DNA of 35,335 bases from UBA9715 sp045614225 (GTDB lineage Bacteria > Actinomycetota > Coriobacteriia > Coriobacteriales > Eggerthellaceae): the NCBI GenBank assembly GCA_045614225.1, contig JAZLCO010000044.1, forward strand, positions 1 to 35,335, read 5' to 3'. Positions 1 through 7,506 of the stretch are shown here, piece by piece (the first letter of the stretch is position 1; every line of letters begins with the position of its first letter). The notes below the pieces were generated by a model. The model was not told the DNA's origin, did no database searches, and worked only from the letters and a program-made list of their open reading frames with translations. The translations under genes and the position numbers were made by a program.

Positions 1-44
1 CCTATCTTCCTCTCTGGCGTGGTGATGACGGCCCTGTTTCCCAT
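1..44 (-). CDS. Start of a cargo protein beginning MGNRAVITT (partial, runs off left edge)
   Basis: Only 14 codons are inside the window, reading MGNRAVITTPERKI. The start is convincing because GGGAGG lies seven bases before the ATG. A MGNRAVITT start is one I recall from small proteins of gut Firmicutes and Actinobacteria mobile elements, but I cannot assign a function. The gene is preceded on the same strand by a conserved leader (45-192) that also occurs upstream of the 22818-23162 gene in the other element. Confidence 0.5.
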   Translation of the reverse strand, partial: MGNRAVITTPERKI

Positions 45-192
45 GATTGACCTCCCTTGAGCTGGGGTCCGCCCCTTGCGGGCCGGTTGGCCCCGGGAGC
101 ATCGGGGTTGCCGACACGTGCAAGGGTTCCAAGTGGAAACCGGAGGCTTCGAGCTTCCGCCGATGCCATCTGATGCGCGGAAGGTTTTCCGC
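45..192 (-). promoter_or_regulatory. Candidate structured 5' leader, copy 1
   Basis: This non-coding stretch precedes the gene at 1-44. Read on the minus strand it shares ordered blocks with 23163-23340: AAGCCTCCGGTTT, nine bases, ACCCTTG, eleven or twelve bases, AACnCCCGATG, then GCCAACnGGCC. Upstream of these blocks CTTCCGC (177-183) can pair with GCGGAAG (154-160). The other copy pairs at the same place with different bases. TTCCGC (177-182) can alternatively pair with GCGGAA (187-192), so two exclusive hairpins are possible. It may be an attenuator-like RNA leader or another conserved element signal. No gene was found in 45-371. Confidence 0.45.
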
Positions 193-371
193 TCCCTTGC
201 GCACGTCGGCGTCCTCGATGAGCATGCGGGTGCCGAGGGACGCGCGGGGCGGGCCTAGCTGGAGGTCTGCCGTGGAACGGGCCAGCGTCATCAACGGCTG
301 AGCGTCACATCCATCTAAGAACGGCCTTTGCGAGCCATTTCGCGAACCGCAGGAGGGCTCCCAGGATGCGC

Positions 372-1640
372 TTAAGCATGGGCGGCCTCCAATCGCTCGG
401 CCTCCGCCAGCATCGCACGCAGCTGGTCGGCGGTGAACACGAGTGCGGGCGCCGACGGCGCCTCCGGAGCTGCCATGTCGCCCTCGACGATGCTCGACAT
501 GTCCACGTCGAAGGCTCCCTCGACGTTTCCTACGGCGGCGCGCTTGGCGTCGGGGTTGACGTCCGCGTAGGTGTTCAGCGTCATCGCCACGTTGGCGTGT
601 CCGAGGTAGCTCGCCACTGTGCGCACGTCGGTCCCGGAGGCGATCATCATCGTGGCGAAGGTGTGGCGCAGGTCGTGGAACGTGCAGGTGAAGCCGTTCA
701 TCTTGCAGAAGGCCGCGAACTCCTTGCCGAGGAGCTGCGGGTTATAGGGGCGGCTGTTGGGCTCCTGCGTCCCTAGGATGTAGGGGTCTGCGGCCGCGAT
801 GCCGAACTCCGCGAGCGTGCGCGTGGCATCCTTCTTCATTGCGGAAAGGATGTCGTATATGTGGCGCGTGAGCGGGATGGTGCGCATGGAGCTCGTCGTC
901 TTGGGCTTCTTCAGGTAGAAACCGCCGTCCTTAAGCCCGAACGCGTGGCTCACAGATATGCTGCAGTCGCTGTGCAGGTCCGACCAGCGCAGCGCGCAGA
1001 TCTCGCCGCGGCGCATGCCGGTCGTGAGCGCGAGCTCTATGGCCAGCGCGAGCGGCTGCGGCTGCGCGTTGCGGGCGAGCTGCAGCATGCGCGAGCGGTC
1101 GGCGCGGTTGAGCGCGTTTATGGGCGCCTTCACCCGCTTTGGCGGCTTGCAGTAGTCGCAGGGGTTCTTGGTCAGGATGTCCTGCGCCTGGGCCCACTTG
1201 AAGGCCTGCTTCAGCAGCCTGAACGCGCCCTGCACGCTCTTGGGCGCGTAGCCGTCGGCCGTCATCGACGCCATAAATCCGTTGACGTCGGGGATGCCCA
1301 CGTCGCCCAGGCGAAGCTCGCCGATGTAGCGGCACACGAGTTTCGATTCGTGGCGGTAGCCCCGGATGGTCGACGCCTCGACGATGGCAGCCTTCTCCTT
1401 GTAGTCGAGGAACATCGACATGAACTCCCTGACCGTCATCTTGCTGCCCGCGGCTGCGCCCTTGCGCTCGAGCTCGAGTATCAGCTCGTCGCGCTTCCTC
1501 TCGGCCTGCTTCTCCGTCTTGGCCTCGATCGTGTGGAAGCTGCGGACCTGCTCCCCGGTGATCGGGTCTTTGTGGGAGAGCGTAACCTCCCACTTGTCCG
1601 TGTTGCGGCGCCTTCTCATGCCCCTGCTCGTGTACTGCAT
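372..1640 (-). CDS. Tyrosine-type site-specific integrase
   Basis: This 422-residue phage-type integrase would catalyse insertion and excision of the element at tRNA-Asn. It has an N-terminal AP2-like arm-binding region, a SAM-like core-binding domain (roughly residues 65-170), and a catalytic domain with TTGMRRGEICAL (first Arg), HDLRHTFATMM (HxxR), LGHANVAMT (second His box) and the nucleophile in NTYAD. The reading frame is open much further upstream. The ATG at 1640 was chosen because GGAAGAAG lies just before it and the protein then starts MQYTSRGMRR. The C-terminal tail of about 40 residues is Ala/Glu-rich. The gene reads away from the attachment site, with its promoter end about 220 bp from it. 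Confidence 0.93.
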   Translation of the reverse strand: MQYTSRGMRRRRNTDKWEVTLSHKDPITGEQVRSFHTIEAKTEKQAERKRDELILELERKGAAAGSKMTVREFMSMFLDYKEKAAIVEASTIRGYRHESKLVCRYIGELRLGDVGIPDVNGFMASMTADGYAPKSVQGAFRLLKQAFKWAQAQDILTKNPCDYCKPPKRVKAPINALNRADRSRMLQLARNAQPQPLALAIELALTTGMRRGEICALRWSDLHSDCSISVSHAFGLKDGGFYLKKPKTTSSMRTIPLTRHIYDILSAMKKDATRTLAEFGIAAADPYILGTQEPNSRPYNPQLLGKEFAAFCKMNGFTCTFHDLRHTFATMMIASGTDVRTVASYLGHANVAMTLNTYADVNPDAKRAAVGNVEGAFDVDMSSIVEGDMAAPEAPSAPALVFTADQLRAMLAEAERLEAAHA

Positions 1641-1691
1641 AGCTTCTTCCTTTCCCTCGCGGTTTTCCACAGCCATCCGCAGCCGAAATTT

Positions 1692-1734
1692 GACCGACAT
1701 CGTGACCGACAATACGACCGACAAATGACCGACA
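1692..1734. repeat. Four direct repeats of GACCGACA (probable integrase arm sites)
   Basis: GACCGACA occurs at 1692-1699, 1704-1711, 1716-1723 and 1727-1734, a spacing of 12, 12 and 11 bp, about one helical turn. The cluster lies between the integrase start and the tRNA attachment core. This is where arm-type integrase sites, which can also repress the integrase promoter, are usually found. Binding by this integrase is inferred. Confidence 0.6.
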
Positions 1735-1861
1735 AGCGCGCGTCGGAAAGAACGAAAGCGCTGATATTCAGTGAGAGGCCTGAGAGGAGAAACCACAGGT
1801 CGCACACATTCCAGCAGGGGTTTTGAGAGCTCTGAGAGTACGTTTCCCCAGGTCAGAGCCT

Positions 1862-1906
1862 TTGTTAACCGGAGGGTTGTAGGTTCGAATCCTACCCGGG
1901 GAGCCA
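1862..1906 (+). other. Attachment site: 3' half of tRNA-Asn (GTT) gene
   Basis: The sequence contains anticodon loop TTGTTAA (GTT at 1864-1866), the T-arm GTAGG-TTCGAAT-CCTAC (1879-1895), acceptor strand CCGGGGA, discriminator G and encoded CCA ending at 1906. The bases before the anticodon do not pair with the anticodon stem, and TCCCC at 1845 would leave only 62 nt. The 5' half is therefore element DNA and this is not a functional tRNA gene. It marks the element-chromosome junction. Confidence 0.8.
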
Positions 1907-1917
1907 GAAACTTCGCG

Positions 1918-1939
1918 AGCCAGGCAACTTTGCCTGGCT
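1918..1939 (+). terminator. Intrinsic terminator after the tRNA-Asn remnant
   Basis: AGCCAGGCA (1918-1926) pairs perfectly with TGCCTGGCT (1931-1939) across a four-base loop and is followed by TGTTTGC. It probably terminated the original tRNA-Asn transcript and is chromosomal. Confidence 0.6.
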
Positions 1940-2050
1940 TGTTTGCATTCTTGGGCTCGAAAAACGCCGTCGAGCGCGCGGTGCATGGCTCAGACGGATT
2001 TTGTAATACGACTGAAGACTTCCGGTGGTTGAACTGGCGGGGTGTCGGCT

Positions 2051-2080
2051 GTGACACGCCGTGCGACCTTGGCGTACAAT
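2051..2080 (+). promoter_or_regulatory. Possible promoter for the 2119 ORF
   Basis: GTGACA (2051-2056) and TACAAT (2075-2080) are 18 bp apart and lie about 40 bp before the ATG at 2119. Confidence 0.35.
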
Positions 2081-2118
2081 CGGTTCGAGCTCCAAGTTCA
2101 TAAGAGAAGAGGGCGAGT

Positions 2119-2460
2119 ATGGCTAGGCAAGACACAGGAGCCGTCAAAGACGAAGAGAAGGATGAGGGCTGGCTCAAACGCACGATTCGTCGCCTGGGTA
2201 GCGATGACCTGTTCAGAGAGTCTTTCTTCAACCGCATCGGCGCTGGCGTCAACCTCGTGCTCGCCATCATGAACGGCATTAATGGCTTCACCAACCACAG
2301 CGCATGGTCACAGTCGATGTCGCTTTACTTCCTGACCCTCGGTCTGATAACCCTCTATATGGCTTTCTGCCTCGGAAGACCCCAGGGTCGCTCAGCACGT
2401 ACTGTGATGAGGCAATGCGGCGTCTGCCTCATAACATCTTCGGCGGATCACTGCTCATGA
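2119..2460 (+). pseudogene. Truncated membrane protein, function unknown
   Basis: The ORF encodes 113 residues. A charged N-terminus (about 35 residues) is followed by two likely membrane segments, around LVLAIMNGINGF and LYFLTLGLITLYMAF, then a basic stretch and an abrupt non-hydrophobic tail. AGAAGAGGG precedes the ATG, so it was a real start. The break after CGVCLI suggests that further membrane segments were lost by deletion or frameshift. It sits next to the integration site and converges with the DUF422 gene. I do not recognise a function, and an intact short protein remains possible. Confidence 0.4.
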
Positions 2461-2551
2461 AGGCAAATAAAGTCGAAGACGTTGCTATGTGAGCACAATC
2501 TGGCGCAAGCGCATCCTGTTCACCTGAACGCCTACCCATCCCCTGCTCGTT

Positions 2552-3379
2552 CTACGAGTCCATAAGCCAATCAAACCATTTGACCAGCGCAATCAGGAAC
2601 GTAGCGCCCATCGCATAGAACTCGACGACACCCATGATGCCAGCGTAGTTTCCAACGATGAACGCAATTCCCATGAACCCAAACGCAAGGAGCGGCGCAA
2701 TCGAGCACAGCTTCGGTCCGAACGGTGCAAAGTCGATGCTCTCGTCACAGTTCGACCTGTTGACGATGCCAATAATGCTCAAGATGATCGTCCCTACGAA
2801 GAACCAGCCAATGTAATTGGAATAGGGCACGCCGAAGAACGGGCCACCGTCGATCCAAACCCACAGCCCACCTTCGACGCTCAGGGGATCGGCCGCCAAA
2901 TCGGAAGCGGAGACGATGAGTGCCGCCACGGCCGCCTTCACGATGATGCGTGGAATGGAGTTCCTGCGCGGTGAAGGAGCGCCGTCGCATACCAGGTTTG
3001 CCATGAACCATCCCATGTAGAAGACCGCCATCCAGCTAAGCCCAATGGCAAGCGGCGCTTTGTCGATTCGAGGACCCATGAGGTCGGTGAAGTAGTACAA
3101 GCCGCTTTGCAAGCCGACAAACTCTTCGAAAAGGAAAGCGCCGATGATTCCAATGAGAAACATCTTGATTGCGGCAGGACGTCCAATAATCATGCAGGCA
3201 TGCACGAAGAAGAAAATGTCGACAAGCAACACGGTTATCAGAAGCGATATCCCCTGCGGTACGCCGATAGCAGCCATAACTGCTGAAACAACAACAAGAA
3301 TGGCAAGCGAAATACCAAGCGAAAGCATTTCGGTATGACCAATTGGGCGAATCTGGTCGACGAAGCTCCGGACGCTCAT
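2552..3379 (-). CDS. Carotenoid biosynthesis (DUF422/CruF-like) membrane protein
   Basis: This polytopic membrane protein (275 residues from the chosen start, six to seven hydrophobic segments) carries the DUF422 signatures: the acidic box FLFEEFVGLQSGLYYF, the loop DLAADPLSVEGGLWVWIDGG, and GVPYSNYIGWF. Characterised relatives (CruF, bisanhydrobacterioruberin hydratase) hydrate the ends of acyclic C50 or related carotenoids in the membrane. No other carotenoid gene is in the window, so the substrate is unknown. The ATG at 3379 has a G-rich Shine-Dalgarno region eight bases upstream. An in-frame ATG at 3436 and GTG at 3442 would add about 20 residues (RBS GGTGG very close to 3436). It stands alone, divergent from degV. 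Confidence 0.75.
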   Translation of the reverse strand: MSVRSFVDQIRPIGHTEMLSLGISLAILVVVSAVMAAIGVPQGISLLITVLLVDIFFFVHACMIIGRPAAIKMFLIGIIGAFLFEEFVGLQSGLYYFTDLMGPRIDKAPLAIGLSWMAVFYMGWFMANLVCDGAPSPRRNSIPRIIVKAAVAALIVSASDLAADPLSVEGGLWVWIDGGPFFGVPYSNYIGWFFVGTIILSIIGIVNRSNCDESIDFAPFGPKLCSIAPLLAFGFMGIAFIVGNYAGIMGVVEFYAMGATFLIALVKWFDWLMDS

Positions 3380-3538
3380 AGCGAAGTCCCCCCATTTTTC
3401 AAAACGCGAATTCCCACCACGCTTTACCAACGACATGGCCACCTAGCTTAGCTTGCATGGTTATCGTTGGTGCCTTTCATCATATTTTATACTTAGACAG
3501 TACTGCAATTGGGGAGATTGCAAGCGGAGGGAACATCC

Positions 3539-4381
3539 ATGAGCATCAGAATCGTATCGGACTCGTCATCAGACCTGCTAGAACTCGAAGGAGTCGACTA
3601 CCGCACCGTACCGCTCAAGATTATGTTCGGCGGGCGCGAGTACATCGACGAGATCGGAACCGATTGCGAAGAGATGGTGCTTGCTCTTCAGGAGCACACA
3701 GGCCCCTCCACCACATCATGCCCTAATGTCCACGAATGGCTCGAGGCGTTCGAAGGCGCCGATGAAATCTTCGGCATCACGATCAGCAGCGGCCTATCGG
3801 CTAGTTTCGAATCCGCGGAGATGGCACGCAGGCAGTTCATCGAAGCGCATCCTGGCGCGAAAGTGCACATCTTCGACAGCAAGGCAACGGGACCTGTCGA
3901 GCGGTTGATCATCGAAAAGTTGCGCGAAGGCATCATTGCCGGCGACGCATACGACGACATCCTAACCCGCACAATCGAGTACCAAAAGAGCATCCGCATC
4001 CTGTACGCACTCGAGTCGCTCAACAACCTTGCTAACAACGGACGCGTGAACGCGCACGTGGCGCGTATTGCCGGTGTGTTGAACATTCGCGCAATCGGAC
4101 ACGCAAGCGACGAAGGCACGGTCGAACTGCTCCATAACTGCCGAGGTGAGAAGCGCACTCTGAAAACTCTCGTAAACGAAATGGTCAAACGCGGATGCAT
4201 TGGCGGCACGGTGCACATCGACCATTGCCTGAACCTTCCAGCCGCAAGCGCCCTGAAAGACGCCATCTTGAAGCAGATTCCCGAAGCCGATGTGCAAATT
4301 CATCCTTGCACGGCGCTCTGCAGCTACTACGCTGACAAAGGCGGCCTCATTATCGGTTACGAGGTTGATGAGGGCATTTAG
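3539..4381 (+). CDS. DegV family fatty-acid-binding protein
   Basis: The product has 280 residues, the usual DegV length. DegV proteins bind a fatty acid in a two-domain fold, and FakB members present it to the fatty acid kinase FakA. Visible family signatures are the start MSIRIVSDSSSDL, the box STTSCPNVHEW, ISSGLSASFESA and the FDSKATGP motif, with a C-terminal domain ending GGLIIGYEVDEG. The start is supported by GGAGGG seven bases upstream. No fakA is adjacent, so participation in phospholipid synthesis is only inferred from the family. The gene is monocistronic and converges with the patatin-like gene. Confidence 0.88.
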   Translation: MSIRIVSDSSSDLLELEGVDYRTVPLKIMFGGREYIDEIGTDCEEMVLALQEHTGPSTTSCPNVHEWLEAFEGADEIFGITISSGLSASFESAEMARRQFIEAHPGAKVHIFDSKATGPVERLIIEKLREGIIAGDAYDDILTRTIEYQKSIRILYALESLNNLANNGRVNAHVARIAGVLNIRAIGHASDEGTVELLHNCRGEKRTLKTLVNEMVKRGCIGGTVHIDHCLNLPAASALKDAILKQIPEADVQIHPCTALCSYYADKGGLIIGYEVDEGI

Positions 4382-4390
4382 CTTGCGTGG

Positions 4391-4418
4391 ATGAACACCG
4401 AACCCGTCCCCTGTTCAT
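4391..4418. terminator. Possible bidirectional terminator between convergent genes
   Basis: ATGAACA (4391-4397) pairs with TGTTCAT (4412-4418) across a C-rich loop of 14 bases. The right arm touches the stop codon of the patatin gene. No clear T-tract follows. Confidence 0.3.
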
Positions 4419-5311
4419 TACACCTCCGAGCGCTCCAGAAAGTCCATGAGCCTTCCCCACTCGCGCTTTATCTGCGCACGTCCGCTTTCGTAATTGCGGC
4501 ATAGCTCGTCGTAATCGCGCTCGTTCCCCGAAAGCGTCAACTCGTCGCAATAGAACACATAGGCGCGGCCCTCGCGCTCCCACTGGTCAATCATGTCACA
4601 CGCTTCGTTGTAGCGCGCGTTACGCGTCAGTACCGCTTTGCGCATGGCGGGGCGCCGCCAGAAGAACACGTTCGCCCAGGAATTGCTGCCCTCTTTGCGG
4701 TAGCCGCGTTTGCGCGTGCGCACAATGAAAACGCGGTCGAAGCCGTCGGCGGCAATGCGAGCAAGCGGAAGGCCGCCACCCACTGCGAATCCACCGTCGT
4801 AGCAATAATGCCCGTTCACTTTCGGGGGCGGCATGATGATCGGTACGGTCGAACTTGCGCGCACACGTAACATCAAATCGCCGATTGTACTCATATCTTC
4901 CTTGCGGAAGTAGAGATCGTGCCCCGTGTCGCGCTCGAGCGCGAAAATGGTCGCCTTGGCGGGATTGGCGACAAACGTATCGATGTCGAACGGCAACATC
5001 CCACCAGGAAGCCCCGCTTCCTGGTAGATGTAATGAGCATTCCACAGACCTTCATGTCGCAGGAACGACTTCCAATCGCCAATACCCTCCATGTTTATGA
5101 AATCGGTGAAAGAAGCAATGGTGCGATCGATGTCGCGTGAAACATAGTTGACGGTGTTCGAGCTGCCGGCGCTCACGCCATAGACGTTGTCGAAATAGAC
5201 CCCACGATCGAGTAGCTCGGCTGCGACGGCACACGTGTAGGCACCGCGCATGCTACCGCCCTCGAATAGGAGGGCGGTTTTGAACACGTTGCTTTCGAGA
5301 TTGCTGACCAT
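4418..5311 (-). CDS. Patatin-like phospholipase (RssA-type)
   Basis: This 297-residue protein has a patatin Ser-Asp dyad: the oxyanion-hole glycine box FEGGSMRGAYTCAV, the nucleophile elbow GVSAG (Ser near residue 47) and the DGGFAVGGGLP box carrying the catalytic Asp. It is predicted to be a cytosolic or membrane-peripheral acyl hydrolase of lipids. Its physiological substrate is unknown. The gene follows the aldo/keto reductase on the same strand with 24 bp between them, so they may be co-transcribed. However, a TATAAT box ends only six bases before the ATG and no Shine-Dalgarno is visible, so a leaderless transcript from its own promoter is also possible. Confidence 0.88.
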   Translation of the reverse strand: MVSNLESNVFKTALLFEGGSMRGAYTCAVAAELLDRGVYFDNVYGVSAGSSNTVNYVSRDIDRTIASFTDFINMEGIGDWKSFLRHEGLWNAHYIYQEAGLPGGMLPFDIDTFVANPAKATIFALERDTGHDLYFRKEDMSTIGDLMLRVRASSTVPIIMPPPKVNGHYCYDGGFAVGGGLPLARIAADGFDRVFIVRTRKRGYRKEGSNSWANVFFWRRPAMRKAVLTRNARYNEACDMIDQWEREGRAYVFYCDELTLSGNERDYDELCRNYESGRAQIKREWGRLMDFLERSEV

Positions 5312-5317
5312 AAAGTC

Positions 5318-5323
5318 ATTATA
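5318..5323 (-). promoter_or_regulatory. -10 box (TATAAT) placed for a leaderless mRNA
   Basis: On the minus strand TATAAT is followed by GACTTT and then the ATG of the patatin gene, so transcription would start at or next to the start codon. No good -35 hexamer is evident. Confidence 0.45.
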
Positions 5324-5335
5324 AGCTTCTGAGCG

Positions 5336-6451
5336 CTACTCGAACAGCTCCACGGCTTTCTCAAGCTTGCCCACGATCTCAATGTGCTGAGGACACGCCG
5401 CTTCGCACGAGAAGCATTGGATGCATTCGGAAGCCTTGCCGCCGTTGGCAGTCTGGAAACCGTACCAGTTTTTCCCGTTCGCATCGCCGTACATGCCACG
5501 ACGATTCAAAGCCTCCATGACCGGTGCGATCTTGATGTCCTTGGGACACGCCTTCATGCAGTACTGGCAGTTCGTGCACGGATTGTCGAGCATCTCGTCG
5601 AGCTTCGCGCGCGCACGGTCGAGCACCGCCGTCTCGTCTGCGTTCAGCGGCTTCCACGCCTTCCACGTCGCGATGTTCTGCTGCATCTGCTCGAGCGAGC
5701 TCATGCCGGACAGCATGGTAATCAGACCCTCGGTGCCGAGCGCAAAGCGAATAGCCCACTCGACGTATGTCCAATCTGGATGGCCTTCATGCAGAATCTC
5801 GGCTACCGCTTCGGGCGGGTTGGCCAGCGTGCCACCACGCACCGGCTCCATGATCACGACGGACAGGCCATGCCTGCGCGCCGTTTCGACGCATTTGCGC
5901 GACTGCGTGTTCGCGTTGTCCCAGTCCGCCCAGTTGACCTGCAACTGCACGAACTCCATTTCGGGATGGGCCACAATGATGGACTCAAGCACTTCAGCGT
6001 TGTCGTGATGCGAAAAGCCGATGTGCTTCACCTTGCCATCAGCCTTGAGCTGCTTGACGAAATCCCACATCTCGAGGTCGTCGAACACCTTGGTGCGTGC
6101 CCCGCCTGTGTTGTGGATGAGATAGAAATCAAAGTAGCCCGCACCGGTGTTCTCGAGCGAGGTATCGAAATCCTTGCGCGCGTCCTCGTAGCTCTTCGGC
6201 CCAATCCATGCGGCGTTCTTCGTAGCCAGCTGGAATGATTCGCGCGGGTAGCGCTCGACGAGGGCTTGGCGGATAGCGTTCTCGGACTCCCCGTACGCAC
6301 GCGCAGTATCGAAGTACGTACCGCCAGCTTCGAGGAATGCATCGACCATCTGCTTGACCTGCTCGACATCGATCGTTTCGCCGTCCTCGAGACGCGGCAG
6401 GCGCATGAGACCAAAGCCCAGCTTAGGAATAGATTCGCCCAAATACGACAT
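5336..6451 (-). CDS. Aldo/keto reductase with C-terminal 4Fe-4S ferredoxin domain
   Basis: The 371-residue protein has an AKR TIM barrel (roughly residues 1-285) with the expected Asp-Tyr-Lys-His tetrad visible in FDTARAYGES, LATKN and YLIHN. A C-terminal domain carries two cysteine clusters, CTNCQYCMKACP and CIQCFSCEAACP, enough for two 4Fe-4S clusters. This fusion is common in anaerobes and probably couples carbonyl reduction to ferredoxin-like electron transfer. The substrate is unknown. ATG 6451 was chosen because GAAGGGGAA lies in front of it; an in-frame ATG 51 bases upstream has no comparable site. It is the first gene of a two-gene unit with the patatin gene and has a palindrome-bearing promoter. 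Confidence 0.9.
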   Translation of the reverse strand: MSYLGESIPKLGFGLMRLPRLEDGETIDVEQVKQMVDAFLEAGGTYFDTARAYGESENAIRQALVERYPRESFQLATKNAAWIGPKSYEDARKDFDTSLENTGAGYFDFYLIHNTGGARTKVFDDLEMWDFVKQLKADGKVKHIGFSHHDNAEVLESIIVAHPEMEFVQLQVNWADWDNANTQSRKCVETARRHGLSVVIMEPVRGGTLANPPEAVAEILHEGHPDWTYVEWAIRFALGTEGLITMLSGMSSLEQMQQNIATWKAWKPLNADETAVLDRARAKLDEMLDNPCTNCQYCMKACPKDIKIAPVMEALNRRGMYGDANGKNWYGFQTANGGKASECIQCFSCEAACPQHIEIVGKLEKAVELFE

Positions 6452-6533
6452 GTTGCGTTCCCCTTCTCTTTCCACCGCCTTGAATTTCGCGGCATGTTTC
6501 AATCGCCTTTGGTTTTACTCGTCGTTTTATCCC

Positions 6534-6564
6534 ATTAAAGCACGTAAACCATGCTTTAAGTCAA
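6534..6564 (-). promoter_or_regulatory. Promoter with palindromic operator for the aldo/keto reductase
   Basis: On the minus strand TTGACT (6559-6564) and TTTAAT (6534-6539) are 19 bp apart. A perfect 8-bp inverted repeat, TTAAAGCA (6535-6542) and TGCTTTAA (6552-6559) separated by nine bases, fills the spacer and overlaps the -10 box. This is a typical repressor or redox-sensor site. The regulator is not in view. Confidence 0.5.
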
Positions 6565-6667
6565 GAGCCTCATTGCCAGAAGCTTTACGGTTCCGCATCG
6601 GCACCCGAAAACATGCGACAATGTGCGCACTATGAAGCAACGGAAAAGACCAGAGCGGAGCAGCACA

Positions 6668-7405
6668 ATGGGCATTGCGCTCATTATCATCGGAATCGCA
6701 TGCGCCTTATACGGCATGACCGTCATGATGGTCGGCTCAGGCTCGAAGTTTTTCCTGTTCTGGTACGTGCTGGCTGCTGCCCTGGCTTTCATTGGCTGGG
6801 CGTTGGTTTCTGGTGCATGGTCGAACTTCCCCGTCGTGGTACGCCGCATAATTCAAGTGGGCGGCGGATTGTTCTGCGCTTTCCTCATCGTCACGCAGGT
6901 CATGGTCGCGAAAGAGTTCAACGACCGAGGTGAACCCGACCTCGACTACCTTATCGTGCTCGGTGCTCAGGTGCGTCCATCGGGGTTGAGCGTCGCACTG
7001 AAGAGCAGACTCGATGCCGCATACGATTACCTGGTCGAAAACGAGAACACGGTCTGCATCGTATCGGGAGGCCAAGGTCCTAACGAGCCCGTCACCGAAG
7101 CGGACGCGATGGCAAGCTACCTGATTGAGCGCGGCCTCGACCCTGCTCGAATCATCCGCGAAGATCAATCGACCAACACATCACAGAACATCAGGAACAG
7201 CATGTCGTTCATCGACCCTGGAACTGACCACGTCGCTATCGTTACGAACGACTACCATCTGTTCCGCGGCATGGCCATCGCCCGCAAGCAGGGAATCATG
7301 CATGTGAGTGGAATCGCCGCCGGTGCCACGCCCTGGTACTTGCCCAACAACATGGCACGCGAGTCATTTGGTCTCGCGAAGGATTTCGTGTTAGGGAATC
7401 TATGA
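6668..7405 (+). CDS. YdcF/ElyC family membrane protein (DUF218)
   Basis: Of 245 residues, the first 85 form two to three membrane helices (MGIALIIIGIACALYG, FWYVLAAALAFIGWAL, VGGGLFCAFLIV). The rest is a DUF218 domain: DYLIVLGAQV, IVSGGQGPNE, TSQNIRNS and VTNDYHLFRG. DUF218 proteins such as SanA and ElyC act in envelope maintenance or peptidoglycan precursor handling, but the reaction is not established. GGAG lies before the ATG at 6668; the frame is open for 15 more codons. It is divergent from the aldo/keto reductase. Confidence 0.85.
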   Translation: MGIALIIIGIACALYGMTVMMVGSGSKFFLFWYVLAAALAFIGWALVSGAWSNFPVVVRRIIQVGGGLFCAFLIVTQVMVAKEFNDRGEPDLDYLIVLGAQVRPSGLSVALKSRLDAAYDYLVENENTVCIVSGGQGPNEPVTEADAMASYLIERGLDPARIIREDQSTNTSQNIRNSMSFIDPGTDHVAIVTNDYHLFRGMAIARKQGIMHVSGIAAGATPWYLPNNMARESFGLAKDFVLGNL

Positions 7406-7412
7406 GGACGCA

Positions 7413-7449
7413 AAATGGCACAGTGCTCCCAGGGAACGTTGTGCCATTT
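7413..7449. terminator. Hairpin repeat between convergent genes (copy 1 of TGGCACA repeat)
   Basis: AAATGGCACA (7413-7422) and TGTGCCATTT (7440-7449) form a perfect 10-bp inverted repeat around a loop with CTCCCAGGGA. It lies between the convergent ydcF-like and lipid kinase genes and may terminate both. Nearly the same sequence recurs at 35289-35325. Confidence 0.5.
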
Positions 7450-7506
7450 CCAGATAGCCGAAACCACCCGAGGCATTTAACCTGCCCCGTTGACACGCAA
7501 ACAAAT

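Larger units (their letters stand above)
1..1906. mobile_element. Right end of an integrative element inserted in tRNA-Asn (left end outside window)
   Basis: A tyrosine integrase (372-1640) sits next to a tRNA-Asn 3'-half that lacks a matching 5' half (about 1862-1906). This is the usual layout of an element that integrates into the 3' end of a tRNA gene. Four GACCGACA repeats lie between integrase and attachment site. The only cargo visible is the first codons of a minus-strand gene at the left edge. The intact tRNA-Asn and the other attachment copy are predicted beyond the left edge. Whether it is a prophage, an ICE or a smaller island cannot be told from this piece. Confidence 0.75.

Noticed and set aside
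45..290. Minus-strand open frame MTLARSTADLQLG... running to the left edge
   Set aside because: It has no ribosome site and overlaps the better start MGNRAVITT in another frame; the conserved leader blocks explain the sequence.
861..1826. 321-residue plus-strand open frame opposite the first integrase
   Set aside because: It is antisense to a clearly recognisable integrase, is Arg/Leu/His-rich as expected from a GC-rich shadow frame, and has no ribosome site.
1641..2294. N-terminal extension of the integrase frame to 2294
   Set aside because: The extension crosses the tRNA remnant, the terminator and the start of the 2119 ORF; the RBS-supported ATG is at 1640.
5384..6238. 284-residue plus-strand open frame opposite the aldo/keto reductase
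   Set aside because: It is a shadow of a gene with clear catalytic and Fe-S motifs.
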